A stretch of 55,099 bases of DNA from a virus. The notes under the pieces are model-generated. The model was not told the DNA's origin. It searched no databases and worked only from the letters and a program-made list of their open reading frames with translations. Position 1 is the first letter of the stretch, and every line of letters begins with the position of its first letter. The stretch is from positions 1-55,099 of the IMG/VR virus record IMGVR_UViG_3300025543_000032, one strand, 5' to 3'. The position numbers and the translations under genes are program-made. Of the stretch, positions 7,224 through 15,233 are shown in pieces.

Positions 7224-9521
7224 ATGCGATTAGAAAAACAAAAACAAGCAAATGTTCTATACTCAGGAGATAAAAACGAGAGTATAGGAATGTCATTAGA
7301 CATGGATTCTGCACAAGTGTTGATGCAGATGTTAAGTAAGAATCTTTATTCAGATGCTGTAGGATCTGCAGTGAGAGAATGTGCTAGTAATGCACTTGAT
7401 AGTCATAGGCGTGCTGGAGTTAATAAACCTATAATTGTATCGTTGGTGCAGAATAAATCTAATAACTGGGAGTTCTCTGTTGAGGATTTTGGTACAGGTT
7501 TAGATCATCATGATGTACAGAACATTATCAGTAAGTATGGTAAATCTACCAAACGTAATAGTAATACAGAACTTGGTATGATGGGTCTTGGTTTCAAGGC
7601 TCCTCTAGCTTATGCTAGTAGTTTCTATTTTACATGTAGAAAAGATGGTATGGAACGTAAGTACATGATGTATGAAGGTGAGGAAACAAACACTATTGAT
7701 TTAATTAATGAAACTCCTACAACAGAGTGCAATGGTGTAAAAGTTACTGTACCAGTTAGATGGGGTGATAAGTATGACTTTCGTAATAAAATTAAACAGC
7801 AACTTGCATACTTCGAGGATGTATATTTTAATGTAGATGATATTGATAATGAATTCACTATTCATAGATCTAAGTTGTTTCAGTTTTCCGAATTATCTGA
7901 GGATAAAAAACTACATATATGTCTTGATAATGTATACTATCCTCTTGATTTTGATAAAATGGGAATGGAGTCTATAAATATTCCTATTGGACTAAGATTT
8001 AGTCTTACTGATGGTATATTCCCAACACCTAACAGAGAGTCTCTTATATACACTAAAGAAACTAAGAAAACTATAAAGTCTAAGTTAACTGAATTTGCTA
8101 ATTATTGTGTAGAGAAATATAATGAAGGTGTTTCAGAAAATAGTGAAGATGTAGTATCTTATTTAGATTATTACTATAATAAGACAAGAATCTGGAATGT
8201 ACTTGGGACTAAATTTGATCTAAATAGTCTAAATTCTTTTATTACAATACCTTTTGCTAAGCCAAAACTTGAAGGAGTAGATAATTTTGATATTACTAAG
8301 TTTGCTAATCATGAATATGGATATTTTACAGGAGAATATCGTGTTGCTTATAGATATGAAAATGATAGAATGTATAAGGTAGATGATAACAGTTGGCACA
8401 GTAATGTAAAATGGGACAGTCTGGAAAAGTATCCATATCTTATAGAAACTGCTATGAAAGGACATAAGAAAAGTTATCTTAGAGAAATTTGTGGTGAAAG
8501 AGTAGATAATAAAGGCCAGAAGATTAGAAGAACTTACTTTGTACGTAAAACAAAGCCATATTCACTTATGAAAAATGGTCATGCAACAAGAGATTGTTAC
8601 TATACAATTCTAAATCTAAATCTTTATGATAAGAGTATGTGGAGAACTATAATTAAGGAGTTTCAATATATTCAATCATTATTGTTTAAACATATGGTAG
8701 GTATAAATACAATTGAGATTCCTGAACAATGGTTGCTGGATAAAAAAGCTCAGACTTCATCTAAGAGAAAGAGTACAATGGACTCTAAAGGTGTAAAAGT
8801 TGAAGGAGATTTTAACTGTAAAGTTGCTGAAGACTTACTTAGAGAAAATGGTGGTAGAAACTGTAAGTTTGTTTCAGGTCGTATAAATATTGACACTGTA
8901 GAAAAAGGTGGAGATACCTTTGTCTATACTTCTCACGATGAATATATGAAGTTAGATGATTTGTATCATGATACTAAGTTCTTACCAATTAAATATATTA
9001 CATTTTCAAATCGTGAAATGGAATCTTTAGAAAAGTCTCCTAGCGTGGATAATTTGGTTAAATATGAAGATTTCATAGCAGGACATAGTCTATTTATTAG
9101 ATTTGTAACTGCAATGTATTGTAATATTAATGTAAAGAAATGGGAGTATATATATAGAGCTAAAACAAAGATAAATTTAATTAAATCTAAGCTTACTGAT
9201 AAGCTTATAGAAATTGAACTTTATAGAGACAAGAATATTGGCAGCTGTAGATATAACTATTTTGATAAAACTAAACATTTTCTAGACAATGCTAAAGAAC
9301 AGAAACTGTTTAATGATAAGATGAAAGATATGGTTGATGATATGGATAAATTTATCGAAGATAATATTTATGTAGCTACATTATCAAGAGCTATTGCATA
9401 TGGAGGAACTAATAACAATGAATTAATAGATTGTATGGCTCAGTTATTTAGATGTAATGGAGTTGGTTATAATGCAAGTTATGTATTTCTAAAAGATAAA
9501 GTAAAAGAAGAAGATGAGTAG
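7224..9521 (+). CDS. rIIA: rIIA-like GHKL ATPase
   Basis: The 765-residue protein carries a Bergerat-fold ATP site in its first 150 residues. The N box is RECASNALDSH (residues about 52-62), the G1 box is VEDFGTGL, and the G2 box is LGMMGLGFKAPLAYA. These lie in the order seen in Hsp90, MutL and T4 rIIA. The length is close to T4 rIIA (about 725 aa), and an rIIB homologue follows directly. In T4 the rIIA and rIIB proteins are membrane-associated and affect lysis inhibition and exclusion by lambda Rex. Homologues in other phages are often encoded near replication genes, and their role there is less clear. The C-terminal two thirds match no motif I know. A terminator follows. Confidence 0.85.
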   Translation: MRLEKQKQANVLYSGDKNESIGMSLDMDSAQVLMQMLSKNLYSDAVGSAVRECASNALDSHRRAGVNKPIIVSLVQNKSNNWEFSVEDFGTGLDHHDVQNIISKYGKSTKRNSNTELGMMGLGFKAPLAYASSFYFTCRKDGMERKYMMYEGEETNTIDLINETPTTECNGVKVTVPVRWGDKYDFRNKIKQQLAYFEDVYFNVDDIDNEFTIHRSKLFQFSELSEDKKLHICLDNVYYPLDFDKMGMESINIPIGLRFSLTDGIFPTPNRESLIYTKETKKTIKSKLTEFANYCVEKYNEGVSENSEDVVSYLDYYYNKTRIWNVLGTKFDLNSLNSFITIPFAKPKLEGVDNFDITKFANHEYGYFTGEYRVAYRYENDRMYKVDDNSWHSNVKWDSLEKYPYLIETAMKGHKKSYLREICGERVDNKGQKIRRTYFVRKTKPYSLMKNGHATRDCYYTILNLNLYDKSMWRTIIKEFQYIQSLLFKHMVGINTIEIPEQWLLDKKAQTSSKRKSTMDSKGVKVEGDFNCKVAEDLLRENGGRNCKFVSGRINIDTVEKGGDTFVYTSHDEYMKLDDLYHDTKFLPIKYITFSNREMESLEKSPSVDNLVKYEDFIAGHSLFIRFVTAMYCNINVKKWEYIYRAKTKINLIKSKLTDKLIEIELYRDKNIGSCRYNYFDKTKHFLDNAKEQKLFNDKMKDMVDDMDKFIEDNIYVATLSRAIAYGGTNNNELIDCMAQLFRCNGVGYNASYVFLKDKVKEEDE

Positions 9522-9530
9522 TAGTAGTAG

Positions 9531-9561
9531 GGGAGATTATTTGTTAGTCTCCCTTATTTTT
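9531..9561 (+). terminator. Rho-independent terminator after rIIA
   Basis: GGGAGA (9531-9536) pairs with TCTCCC (9548-9553) around an 11-nt loop and is followed by TTATTTTTC. It lies 10 bases after the rIIA stop, between rIIA and rIIB. This suggests that the two are at least partly transcribed as separate units or at different levels. Confidence 0.75.
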
Positions 9562-9594
9562 CGTATATTAATTAATAAATAAAAACAATTAAAA

Positions 9595-11118
9595 ATGAGT
9601 AAATTTCTAAGTTTAGAATGGTTCAAGAACAGAGTGGATCATTCAATTGAAAAAGTTATCGAGAAGAAACTTGATAAACTAGTTGAAGAGGTAGACAACG
9701 ATGGTTCTCCTCAAACAAAACCATACAACAGCATTAAGCTAGTAAATGATGTACTAACTATTGTGCTGTCTGATGGTTCTATAATATCTAAGGTGAATGC
9801 CACTGAAGATGATTATCATGCTGCAGAGTCAGCTGCTACTATTGGAGAACTATATGTAATTGTTAGTGATCCTAATGTTGTTTCTGAGATTGCAGAGAGA
9901 GATAGATCAGAAAGAAGACTAAAGGCTCTTAGAAAGGGTCTTGCTACTTTAGAAGAGAGTGGTGAGTTTGTACTTGATGGAGATTCAGTATATTTTAAAG
10001 GTATATCTAGATCTCTACCGCAGCTATTAGTTGAAGAACTAATTAATGAGGTGAGTCGTGCTGAAGCTTTAGGTATTCCATTAAATGATTATGATGGATA
10101 TCAGTCTCTTAAACGTTTCTTTATGTGGTGTGCACTTAATCCAAGAGCTGAGGTGGCACATGAGTTATACAGATTCTTGAAAGAGAATAGTTTCCGTATT
10201 ACTAAGCAAGGGTTCTTTGTAGCACTTCGTAATGTTGTTACACTACATGGATCTCCAGAGCTTGTACACTTTATATCTAATACATATAATAAAGTGAAAG
10301 CTGTGTGGAAGAAGAGTCCAGATGACTACACTGTATTCTTACAAGATGGTGAGTACAAGATTGTACACGCAGATAAATTGTATAATGAAGAAACACACAC
10401 TAGTACTGTTTGTCCAGATTGTGATGGTGAAGGTGGTTATCATGATGAAGGTGATTCTTATGATGACGAAGATGAGTGGAATGAAGGAGAGTGGATAGAA
10501 TGTGACACATGCGATGGTACAGGTGAAGTTGAAGAGTATGAATATACTGTCACTCACAAGATAGATCATGGAGAAGAGATAGGTAAACTTACAGCTCTAT
10601 ACTTAGATCTACCTAACAGACATGAGAATCGTTTTACAGATGATTGGACTAAAACATTTGACATACGTATTGGTAAAGTGGTGAACATGCCACAAGAAGA
10701 TTGTAACTGGTCAACACAAGATTGTGCTGCAGCTGGTTTACATTTTACTTCTGACCAGATACATTATGTAGGATGTGGTGATCAATCTGTTCTCGTTCTT
10801 ATCAATCCTATGAAAGTGGTTGGTATTGGTGCACATAAAGGTAGATGCTTTGAGTATTTACCAATTATGACTGTACCAAGAGAAGAAGCTACAGAAATAC
10901 TTCATGACAATCAGTTTGATACTCTTCAATTGGATGAAGTGTATGCTGTACGTGAACTTGATGACTTGCAAGCTAAAGTGAAAGAAGGTTTTGCTAAGGA
11001 GTCTAATAAGTATGAGTTTAGCTTACCAAATATATCTTCTATAGATGTACGTAATATTGTTGGAAGTCTTGAAGAGATGAAGGCTGAGATTACTGCAAGA
11101 GTTAGGATGGTAGATTAA
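9595..11118 (+). CDS. rIIB: rIIB-like protein with DnaJ-type zinc-finger insertion
   Basis: The 507-residue protein matches the rIIB layout. The segment FFMWCALNPRAEVAHELYRFL, continued by ENSFRITKQGFFVALRNVV (about residues 179-215), corresponds to the conserved core of T4-type rIIB. The later GLHFTSDQIHYVG segment matches the GLH-containing end of that core. It is longer than T4 rIIB (312 aa). A main reason is an insertion around residues 273-315 with two CxxCxGxG motifs (CPDCDGEG and CDTCDGTG) flanking an acidic stretch, the signature of a DnaJ-type zinc ribbon. The N-terminal 150 residues are coiled and acidic. It is expected to act with the rIIA homologue. Confidence 0.75.
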   Translation: MSKFLSLEWFKNRVDHSIEKVIEKKLDKLVEEVDNDGSPQTKPYNSIKLVNDVLTIVLSDGSIISKVNATEDDYHAAESAATIGELYVIVSDPNVVSEIAERDRSERRLKALRKGLATLEESGEFVLDGDSVYFKGISRSLPQLLVEELINEVSRAEALGIPLNDYDGYQSLKRFFMWCALNPRAEVAHELYRFLKENSFRITKQGFFVALRNVVTLHGSPELVHFISNTYNKVKAVWKKSPDDYTVFLQDGEYKIVHADKLYNEETHTSTVCPDCDGEGGYHDEGDSYDDEDEWNEGEWIECDTCDGTGEVEEYEYTVTHKIDHGEEIGKLTALYLDLPNRHENRFTDDWTKTFDIRIGKVVNMPQEDCNWSTQDCAAAGLHFTSDQIHYVGCGDQSVLVLINPMKVVGIGAHKGRCFEYLPIMTVPREEATEILHDNQFDTLQLDEVYAVRELDDLQAKVKEGFAKESNKYEFSLPNISSIDVRNIVGSLEEMKAEITARVRMVD

Positions 11119-11126
11119 TAAATTAG

Positions 11127-11165
11127 GGGATAACATTTATTTGAATTATATTTGTTATCCCTTTA
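11127..11165 (+). terminator. Hairpin/terminator after rIIB, containing a -7-like box
   Basis: GGGATAAC (11127-11134) pairs perfectly with GTTATCCC (11154-11161), with a 19-nt loop and a T-rich tail (TTTAATTTT). It starts nine bases after the rIIB stop. The loop and right arm also contain TATATTTG (11147-11154), which matches the Bacteroidetes -7 consensus, so the element may combine termination with a new promoter for the HNH gene. No TTG lies at the right distance upstream. Confidence 0.6.
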
Positions 11166-11176
11166 ATTTTAAAATT

Positions 11177-11575
11177 ATGGCAAAGAAACCAAAGAAACCG
11201 AGAGTACCTCGCACTAGAAATGCTGGAACAATGACAGAATCAGCATTTTGGTCTATGATTAGAAGTGCACTAAGACAAAAGAGTAGATGGTGGAAACCAA
11301 TTTCTGAATGTAAAACTCTTGCAAGAAGAGCTTATAAAGGAAAGAATAAAAGACAGAAGTGGGAGTATCAATGCAATAAGTGTAAAAGTTGGTTTAAAAG
11401 TGATCAAGTTAATGTTGATCATATTGAACCTGCAGGTAGCTTAAATTGCTCAAATGATCTTCCACCTTTTGTAGACACTCTATTCTGTGAACAGGAAAAC
11501 TTACAGGTACTTTGTAAAACATGTCATGATGAGAAAACACAATTGGAACGCAAATTAAAACAATTTAAAAAATAA
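11177..11575 (+). CDS. HNH endonuclease
   Basis: The 132-residue protein (ATG at 11177) has a basic N-terminus (MAKKPKKPRVPRTRNAG) and a C-terminal HNH domain. The first CxxC (CNKCKSW) is followed by VNVDHIEP with the HNH Asp-His pair. After that come an ENLQVLCKTCH strand with the second CxxC and the final His. An earlier TTG start at 11141 is rejected because it lies inside the rIIB hairpin. HNH nucleases of this size in phages can be free-standing homing nucleases or packaging-associated nicking enzymes. Here the gene sits among replication genes, so neither is settled. The stop overlaps the next start (TAATG). Confidence 0.85.
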   Translation: MAKKPKKPRVPRTRNAGTMTESAFWSMIRSALRQKSRWWKPISECKTLARRAYKGKNKRQKWEYQCNKCKSWFKSDQVNVDHIEPAGSLNCSNDLPPFVDTLFCEQENLQVLCKTCHDEKTQLERKLKQFKK

Positions 11576-11856
11576 TGAGCGTACAAGAATGGAATTGGAT
11601 GAATCAATTAAAAAACAAAGAAATGAAACAGTTTAGAACACCTGGCCATTATGAGAATGGTCAAAAGTATGATATTATAGACGTATGTAATGATTACTCT
11701 CTTAATTTTAACAGGGGTAACATTGTAAAATATATAGCTAGAGCAGGTAATAAAGGTATTGAGATAGACGATTTATATAAAGCTTTAGATTATTTACAGA
11801 GAGAAATTGAATGTGTTAAATCTATAGGAGAGGAGCGTTATGATAAAAGGAGTTAA
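11575..11856 (+). CDS. DUF3310-like protein
   Basis: The 93-residue product has the characteristic DUF3310 pattern: YDIIDVCNDYSLNFNRGN, then IVKYIARAGNKG, then DLYKALDYLQREIE. This domain occurs in many phages, in some cases attached to or near nucleotide kinases (as in T7 gp1.7), and its fold is helical. The gene is coupled by TAATG to the HNH gene and overlaps the exonuclease gene by 17 bases. The family call is confident from the ordered motifs. A role in nucleotide metabolism is inferred. Confidence 0.8.
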   Translation: MSVQEWNWMNQLKNKEMKQFRTPGHYENGQKYDIIDVCNDYSLNFNRGNIVKYIARAGNKGIEIDDLYKALDYLQREIECVKSIGEERYDKRS

Positions 11857-12679
11857 ATCAGAAACTATTCAAGAAGTTGATATAGTTGTAAAGGAAGTTA
11901 AGAATTGCCCTCTTAAATATGACAACACAGAAAGAGTATTGATAATAGATGCTGACAGTATTATGTATTTTGCTACACACTTTCCTGAAGACTCTCTAAT
12001 GGAGTTTCCAACAGAGGAAGAAAGAATAGAAGAGGCTAAGTATAGAACTAGAACTAAGCTAGAAGAAATTCATAATAACATAGAAGAGTTTTATAATATA
12101 CAAGAAACTTTTATATTTATAGGAGGTCGTGGTAACTTTAGATACAAGCTTTATCCTGACTACAAATCAAATCGAAAAGAAAAGAATCCATTGATTCCAA
12201 TCATTGCAGATTATATGTTAAATGAATTACATGCTATACCTTCTGTAGGAGCTGAAGCTGATGACTATGTATATGATGCTTATATATTGAGCGAAGGTAA
12301 TTGTCTTGTAGCAGCTATAGATAAAGATGTATTTTATAATTGTCCTGATGTACCATTCTATAATTATAGAAGTCATGGAGATACTCTAGGAGAGTTTAAA
12401 TCTATTTCTAAAGAAGAAAGCAGACTAGCTATAGCTTCTCAAGTAGTGATAGGTGATAGTGGTGATGCTATACCTGGAGCTTACAGAGTTGGTAAAGCAT
12501 GGTGTAGAGATAACATGCACCTAGGTATGACAGATTATCAATTTACTAAAGCTATATTTAGAGCGTATCTAAAAGCAAGCGGTGGTAATGGTCAGATAGC
12601 TAAAGAACAGGCTAGATTAAATTACAGTGTATTAAAACTATACACACAGGATGAACTTAAAACAATTAATAAACGCTAA
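11840..12679 (+). CDS. 5'-3' exonuclease / flap endonuclease (PIN-like)
   Basis: The 279-residue protein matches phage FEN-type nucleases such as T5 exonuclease and T4 RNase H. It has an N-terminal VLIIDADSIMYF strand with the first metal-binding Asp residues. LYPDYKSNRK follows (the conserved Y-x-x-Y-K-x-x-R region), then VGAEADDYVYD (the EADD metal cluster) and CLVAAIDKDVF. IGDSGDAIPG falls where the H3TH DNA-binding loop begins. It would remove RNA primers and 5' flaps during phage replication. The length is usual for the family, and all the acidic clusters appear intact. It is coupled to its neighbours by overlaps on both sides. Confidence 0.85.
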   Translation: MIKGVKSETIQEVDIVVKEVKNCPLKYDNTERVLIIDADSIMYFATHFPEDSLMEFPTEEERIEEAKYRTRTKLEEIHNNIEEFYNIQETFIFIGGRGNFRYKLYPDYKSNRKEKNPLIPIIADYMLNELHAIPSVGAEADDYVYDAYILSEGNCLVAAIDKDVFYNCPDVPFYNYRSHGDTLGEFKSISKEESRLAIASQVVIGDSGDAIPGAYRVGKAWCRDNMHLGMTDYQFTKAIFRAYLKASGGNGQIAKEQARLNYSVLKLYTQDELKTINKR

Positions 12680-13230
12680 TGAAAAAAACCATAACTAGTA
12701 TCTTTATGGTTCCAACTTTAAAGATACCTAAAGACGAGCTCCGTAATAATGGGTTCTTAAATGCTTACGTTGAAGACTCTAGTAAAGATATACAGTACTC
12801 AGATTCTGTATATCTTTTGTTCTTACCTGAAGACATACCTAAGTTTAGGGAGTTTCTAGACGATGAGTACGAAAGAACTACAGCTATTATTGAAGACTAT
12901 GACTATCCTGATGGATATGTAGTAGTAGTATATAAACTTAATATGAAATGGGAGATAAACTTTGATCTAATTAGGCAAGGTAGATATTCTGAAACAACTG
13001 ATAATTTTCAAAAGTTATTTAGAAAAGTTATAAAGATTAAGAAGAACGGACTACACAAAGACGAACTATCACTACAGTACAGAATATTTAATAAAACTGA
13101 AGATATGATTGAATATTGGCAGGATAAATTAGGTGTAGAGTGGAATAGTGACTATGAAGTATGGGATGGATTCAATATAGAAAACGAAATATTAGAAATA
13201 GAATCAATATTAAAAACTAAAGTAACATGA
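12679..13230 (+). CDS. Hypothetical protein (183 aa)
   Basis: The start overlaps the exonuclease stop (TAATG) and the stop overlaps the next gene (ATGA), so it is embedded in the operon. The protein is acidic with several beta-strand-like stretches (for example SVYLLFLPEDIPKFREFL, GYVVVVYKL). It has no membrane segments or cysteine motifs. I do not recognise the family. Confidence 0.6.
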   Translation: MKKTITSIFMVPTLKIPKDELRNNGFLNAYVEDSSKDIQYSDSVYLLFLPEDIPKFREFLDDEYERTTAIIEDYDYPDGYVVVVYKLNMKWEINFDLIRQGRYSETTDNFQKLFRKVIKIKKNGLHKDELSLQYRIFNKTEDMIEYWQDKLGVEWNSDYEVWDGFNIENEILEIESILKTKVT

Positions 13231-13649
13231 AAACAATTGAATTATTAAAACAAAATAGAAACGCAGCATTGCATATAAAAACTTGGTATGTAAATAAACT
13301 TACAGAAAGTTTAAAAGATTTCAATGAAGATGCTGAATTCAAAAGAATGATAGCTGAGAAAAAGATAAGTGATAAAGACATTACAAAAATAGTTGAAAGA
13401 TCTCCTAGAAGTCTTCTAGATATGTTTGATGAAAGTAAAATATTTGTAAGTATAACTGCAGAACATAAAGCTTTTACAGCAACAGTAAGTTGTCCAAATT
13501 CAAATGCTGCAACTTTTATAGGACCACTTGATGATAGATATGAAATTGATAAAGCTGTTACTAAAGAGGCAATATTAAAGCTTGAGAGTGTGCTTACACC
13601 TGATACTGAAGAAGTTACAGAAGAACAAAAAAAAGAAGATAAATCATGA
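13227..13649 (+). CDS. Hypothetical protein (140 aa)
   Basis: This is a mostly helical, charged protein beginning MKTIELLKQNRNAALHIKTW and ending with a very acidic, Lys-containing tail (EEVTEEQKKEDKS). It is joined to neighbours by ATGA overlaps at both ends. Nothing in it points to a known family. Confidence 0.55.
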   Translation: MKTIELLKQNRNAALHIKTWYVNKLTESLKDFNEDAEFKRMIAEKKISDKDITKIVERSPRSLLDMFDESKIFVSITAEHKAFTATVSCPNSNAATFIGPLDDRYEIDKAVTKEAILKLESVLTPDTEEVTEEQKKEDKS

Positions 13650-13807
13650 GAACAATTGGAAAAATTATATTAGATTTGCTATCCGATAATCAGATATCAG
13701 CTGCAGAAGCTGAAGTACTAATCACTAGCCTTTCAGAGAATAACAGACCCTCAGGTTTTCAACCTAAGAGGATTGTTGGTCCCTATTGGTTTCAAACAAC
13801 AACTTAG
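13646..13807 (+). CDS. Small hypothetical protein (53 aa)
   Basis: The ATG at 13646 overlaps the stop of the preceding gene (ATGA), and the frame ends at a TAG two bases before the ATG at 13810. The product starts MRTIGKIILDLLSDNQISAA, then a helix rich in Ala/Glu and a Pro-containing tail ending WFQTTT. It is too short for family assignment. The precise fit between neighbours argues that it is translated. Confidence 0.55.
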   Translation: MRTIGKIILDLLSDNQISAAEAEVLITSLSENNRPSGFQPKRIVGPYWFQTTT

Positions 13808-13809
13808 AT

Positions 13810-14139
13810 ATGAGAACAGCTGAAGAATTTAATAACACCTATGAATTAATTTGTGACGGTGGAGGGCTTGTAATAGATGTACCTGCAGTGGTACAATTCT
13901 TAAATGTAGCATTTGATGACTTTATAAAAATTGATGGTTTTAGATACACACAAGTATCTACTGTTCGTGGTATTCCTAGAGTGGATACTAATTTAACAGA
14001 CATCATGCCTTATGTAGGTCACGTTATACATTCAGAATTAGAAGACAAAATATCTTTAATTCTAAAAGTAGAGTTTGAAGTGGAAGAAAGATTAAGATCA
14101 ATAAACCTAGATAAAAACGGTAAACCCTTAGAAATATGA
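13810..14139 (+). CDS. Hypothetical protein (109 aa)
   Basis: The ATG at 13810 is chosen over an upstream in-frame TTG at 13786 because the latter would lie inside the preceding 53-codon gene. The protein has beta-rich segments (GGGLVIDVPAVVQFLNVAF, VGHVIHSELEDKISLILK) and is acidic. It overlaps the nrdB start by ATGA. No family is recognised. Its position directly before the reductase genes may be coincidental. Confidence 0.55.
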   Translation: MRTAEEFNNTYELICDGGGLVIDVPAVVQFLNVAFDDFIKIDGFRYTQVSTVRGIPRVDTNLTDIMPYVGHVIHSELEDKISLILKVEFEVEERLRSINLDKNGKPLEI

Positions 14140-15116
14140 ATAAAGACATCTTTAAAGGTAGAGTGAACATACTACCTTATGAATATCCACAGCTATTAGA
14201 ATACAAGGACGCTATCAGACATTCCTATTGGATAGACACAGAATTTAATTTTACAGAAGACATACAAGATTTTAAAGTGGTAATCTCTGCTAAAGAGCGT
14301 GATGTCATTAAAAAGACAATGCTTGCAATTGCACAGATAGAAGTCAATGTAAAAACATTCTGGGCTGATATGTATAAACGTATGCCTATTACAGAAGTGG
14401 GTGATGTGGGTATGACGTTTGCAGAATCAGAAGTGAGACATAAAGATGCATATGCTAGACTCTTAAGAATATTAGGACTTGAGAAAGAGTTTCAGAAAGT
14501 TATAGAGGTGCCTGCAATAGAAGGTAGACTTAAGTACTTAAAGAAATACCTAGACGGTACACGCTCTAGAGATAATAAAATGTATACTAAGTCTGTACTA
14601 TTGTTCTCTCTATTTATAGAGCACGTAAGTCTGTTTAGTCAGTTCTTAATTATGATGAGTTTTAACAAAGAAAAGAATGTACTTAAAGGTATATCTAATG
14701 TTGTTGAGGCCACTAGTAAAGAAGAAGAGATACATGGTAACTTTGGTGCTGAGATTATTAACATTATTAAGAAAGAGAACCCTGAATGGTTTGATAATAA
14801 TTTTGAAGAGCTTATTTACTCTGCATGTAGAAAAGCCTACAGTGCTGAATGTAAAATACTAGACTGGATCTTTGAAAAAGGAGAACTTAGCTTCCTACCT
14901 AAGGAAACAATACAGCATTTTATAAAGAATAGATTTAATAACTCTCTAGAGAAGATAGGTATGAAGTCTATATTTAATGTAAATAAGGAAAGGCTAGCTT
15001 CAACTAAGTGGTTTGATATAGAGATAACAGGTACAAAAGAAGGAGACTTCTTTTACAAAAAAAGTGTAGATTATAATAAGAAAAGTAAGAGCATTACTGA
15101 GGATGACTTGTTTTAA
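14136..15116 (+). CDS. nrdB: Class I ribonucleotide reductase, beta subunit
   Basis: The 326-residue protein is a ferritin-like R2 subunit. The metal ligands and radical site are visible in order: IEVNVKTFWADMY as the first ligand helix, FAESEVRHKDAYARLL with the Glu-x-x-His pair and a Tyr four residues after the His (the radical Tyr position of E. coli R2), FSLFIEHVSLFSQ, and KEEEIHG for the second Glu-x-x-His. The C-terminal tail is acidic and ends in DDLF, fitting the peptide that docks on the alpha subunit. It makes the radical that alpha uses to reduce ribonucleotides for phage DNA synthesis. The alpha gene follows after one tiny gene, and a thioredoxin gene lies 2 kb further on. Confidence 0.92.
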   Translation: MNKDIFKGRVNILPYEYPQLLEYKDAIRHSYWIDTEFNFTEDIQDFKVVISAKERDVIKKTMLAIAQIEVNVKTFWADMYKRMPITEVGDVGMTFAESEVRHKDAYARLLRILGLEKEFQKVIEVPAIEGRLKYLKKYLDGTRSRDNKMYTKSVLLFSLFIEHVSLFSQFLIMMSFNKEKNVLKGISNVVEATSKEEEIHGNFGAEIINIIKKENPEWFDNNFEELIYSACRKAYSAECKILDWIFEKGELSFLPKETIQHFIKNRFNNSLEKIGMKSIFNVNKERLASTKWFDIEITGTKEGDFFYKKSVDYNKKSKSITEDDLF

Positions 15117-15131
15117 AAATAAGTAAAAGTT

Positions 15132-15230
15132 ATGACAACAGTAGTTTACATTTGGAAATTTATTATGACAGTAGGAATGGTTGCGTGGATAGCCATGATA
15201 ATTTATTTGTTAATTAAAGATAAAACATAA
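15132..15230 (+). CDS. Tiny single-pass membrane protein (32 aa)
   Basis: A 32-codon frame between nrdB and nrdA begins MTTVVYIWKFIMTVGMVAWI and ends with Lys/Asp residues (LIKDKT). Most of it is one hydrophobic helix long enough to span a membrane. It ends three bases before the nrdA start. The hydrophobicity and neat fit suggest a real small protein, but this is not proven. Confidence 0.45.
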   Translation: MTTVVYIWKFIMTVGMVAWIAMIIYLLIKDKT

Positions 15231-15233
15231 GAT

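Noticed and set aside
11141-11176. TTG start for the HNH nuclease
   Set aside because: It lies in the loop of the rIIB terminator hairpin, and the 12 extra residues do not look like an HNH N-terminus.
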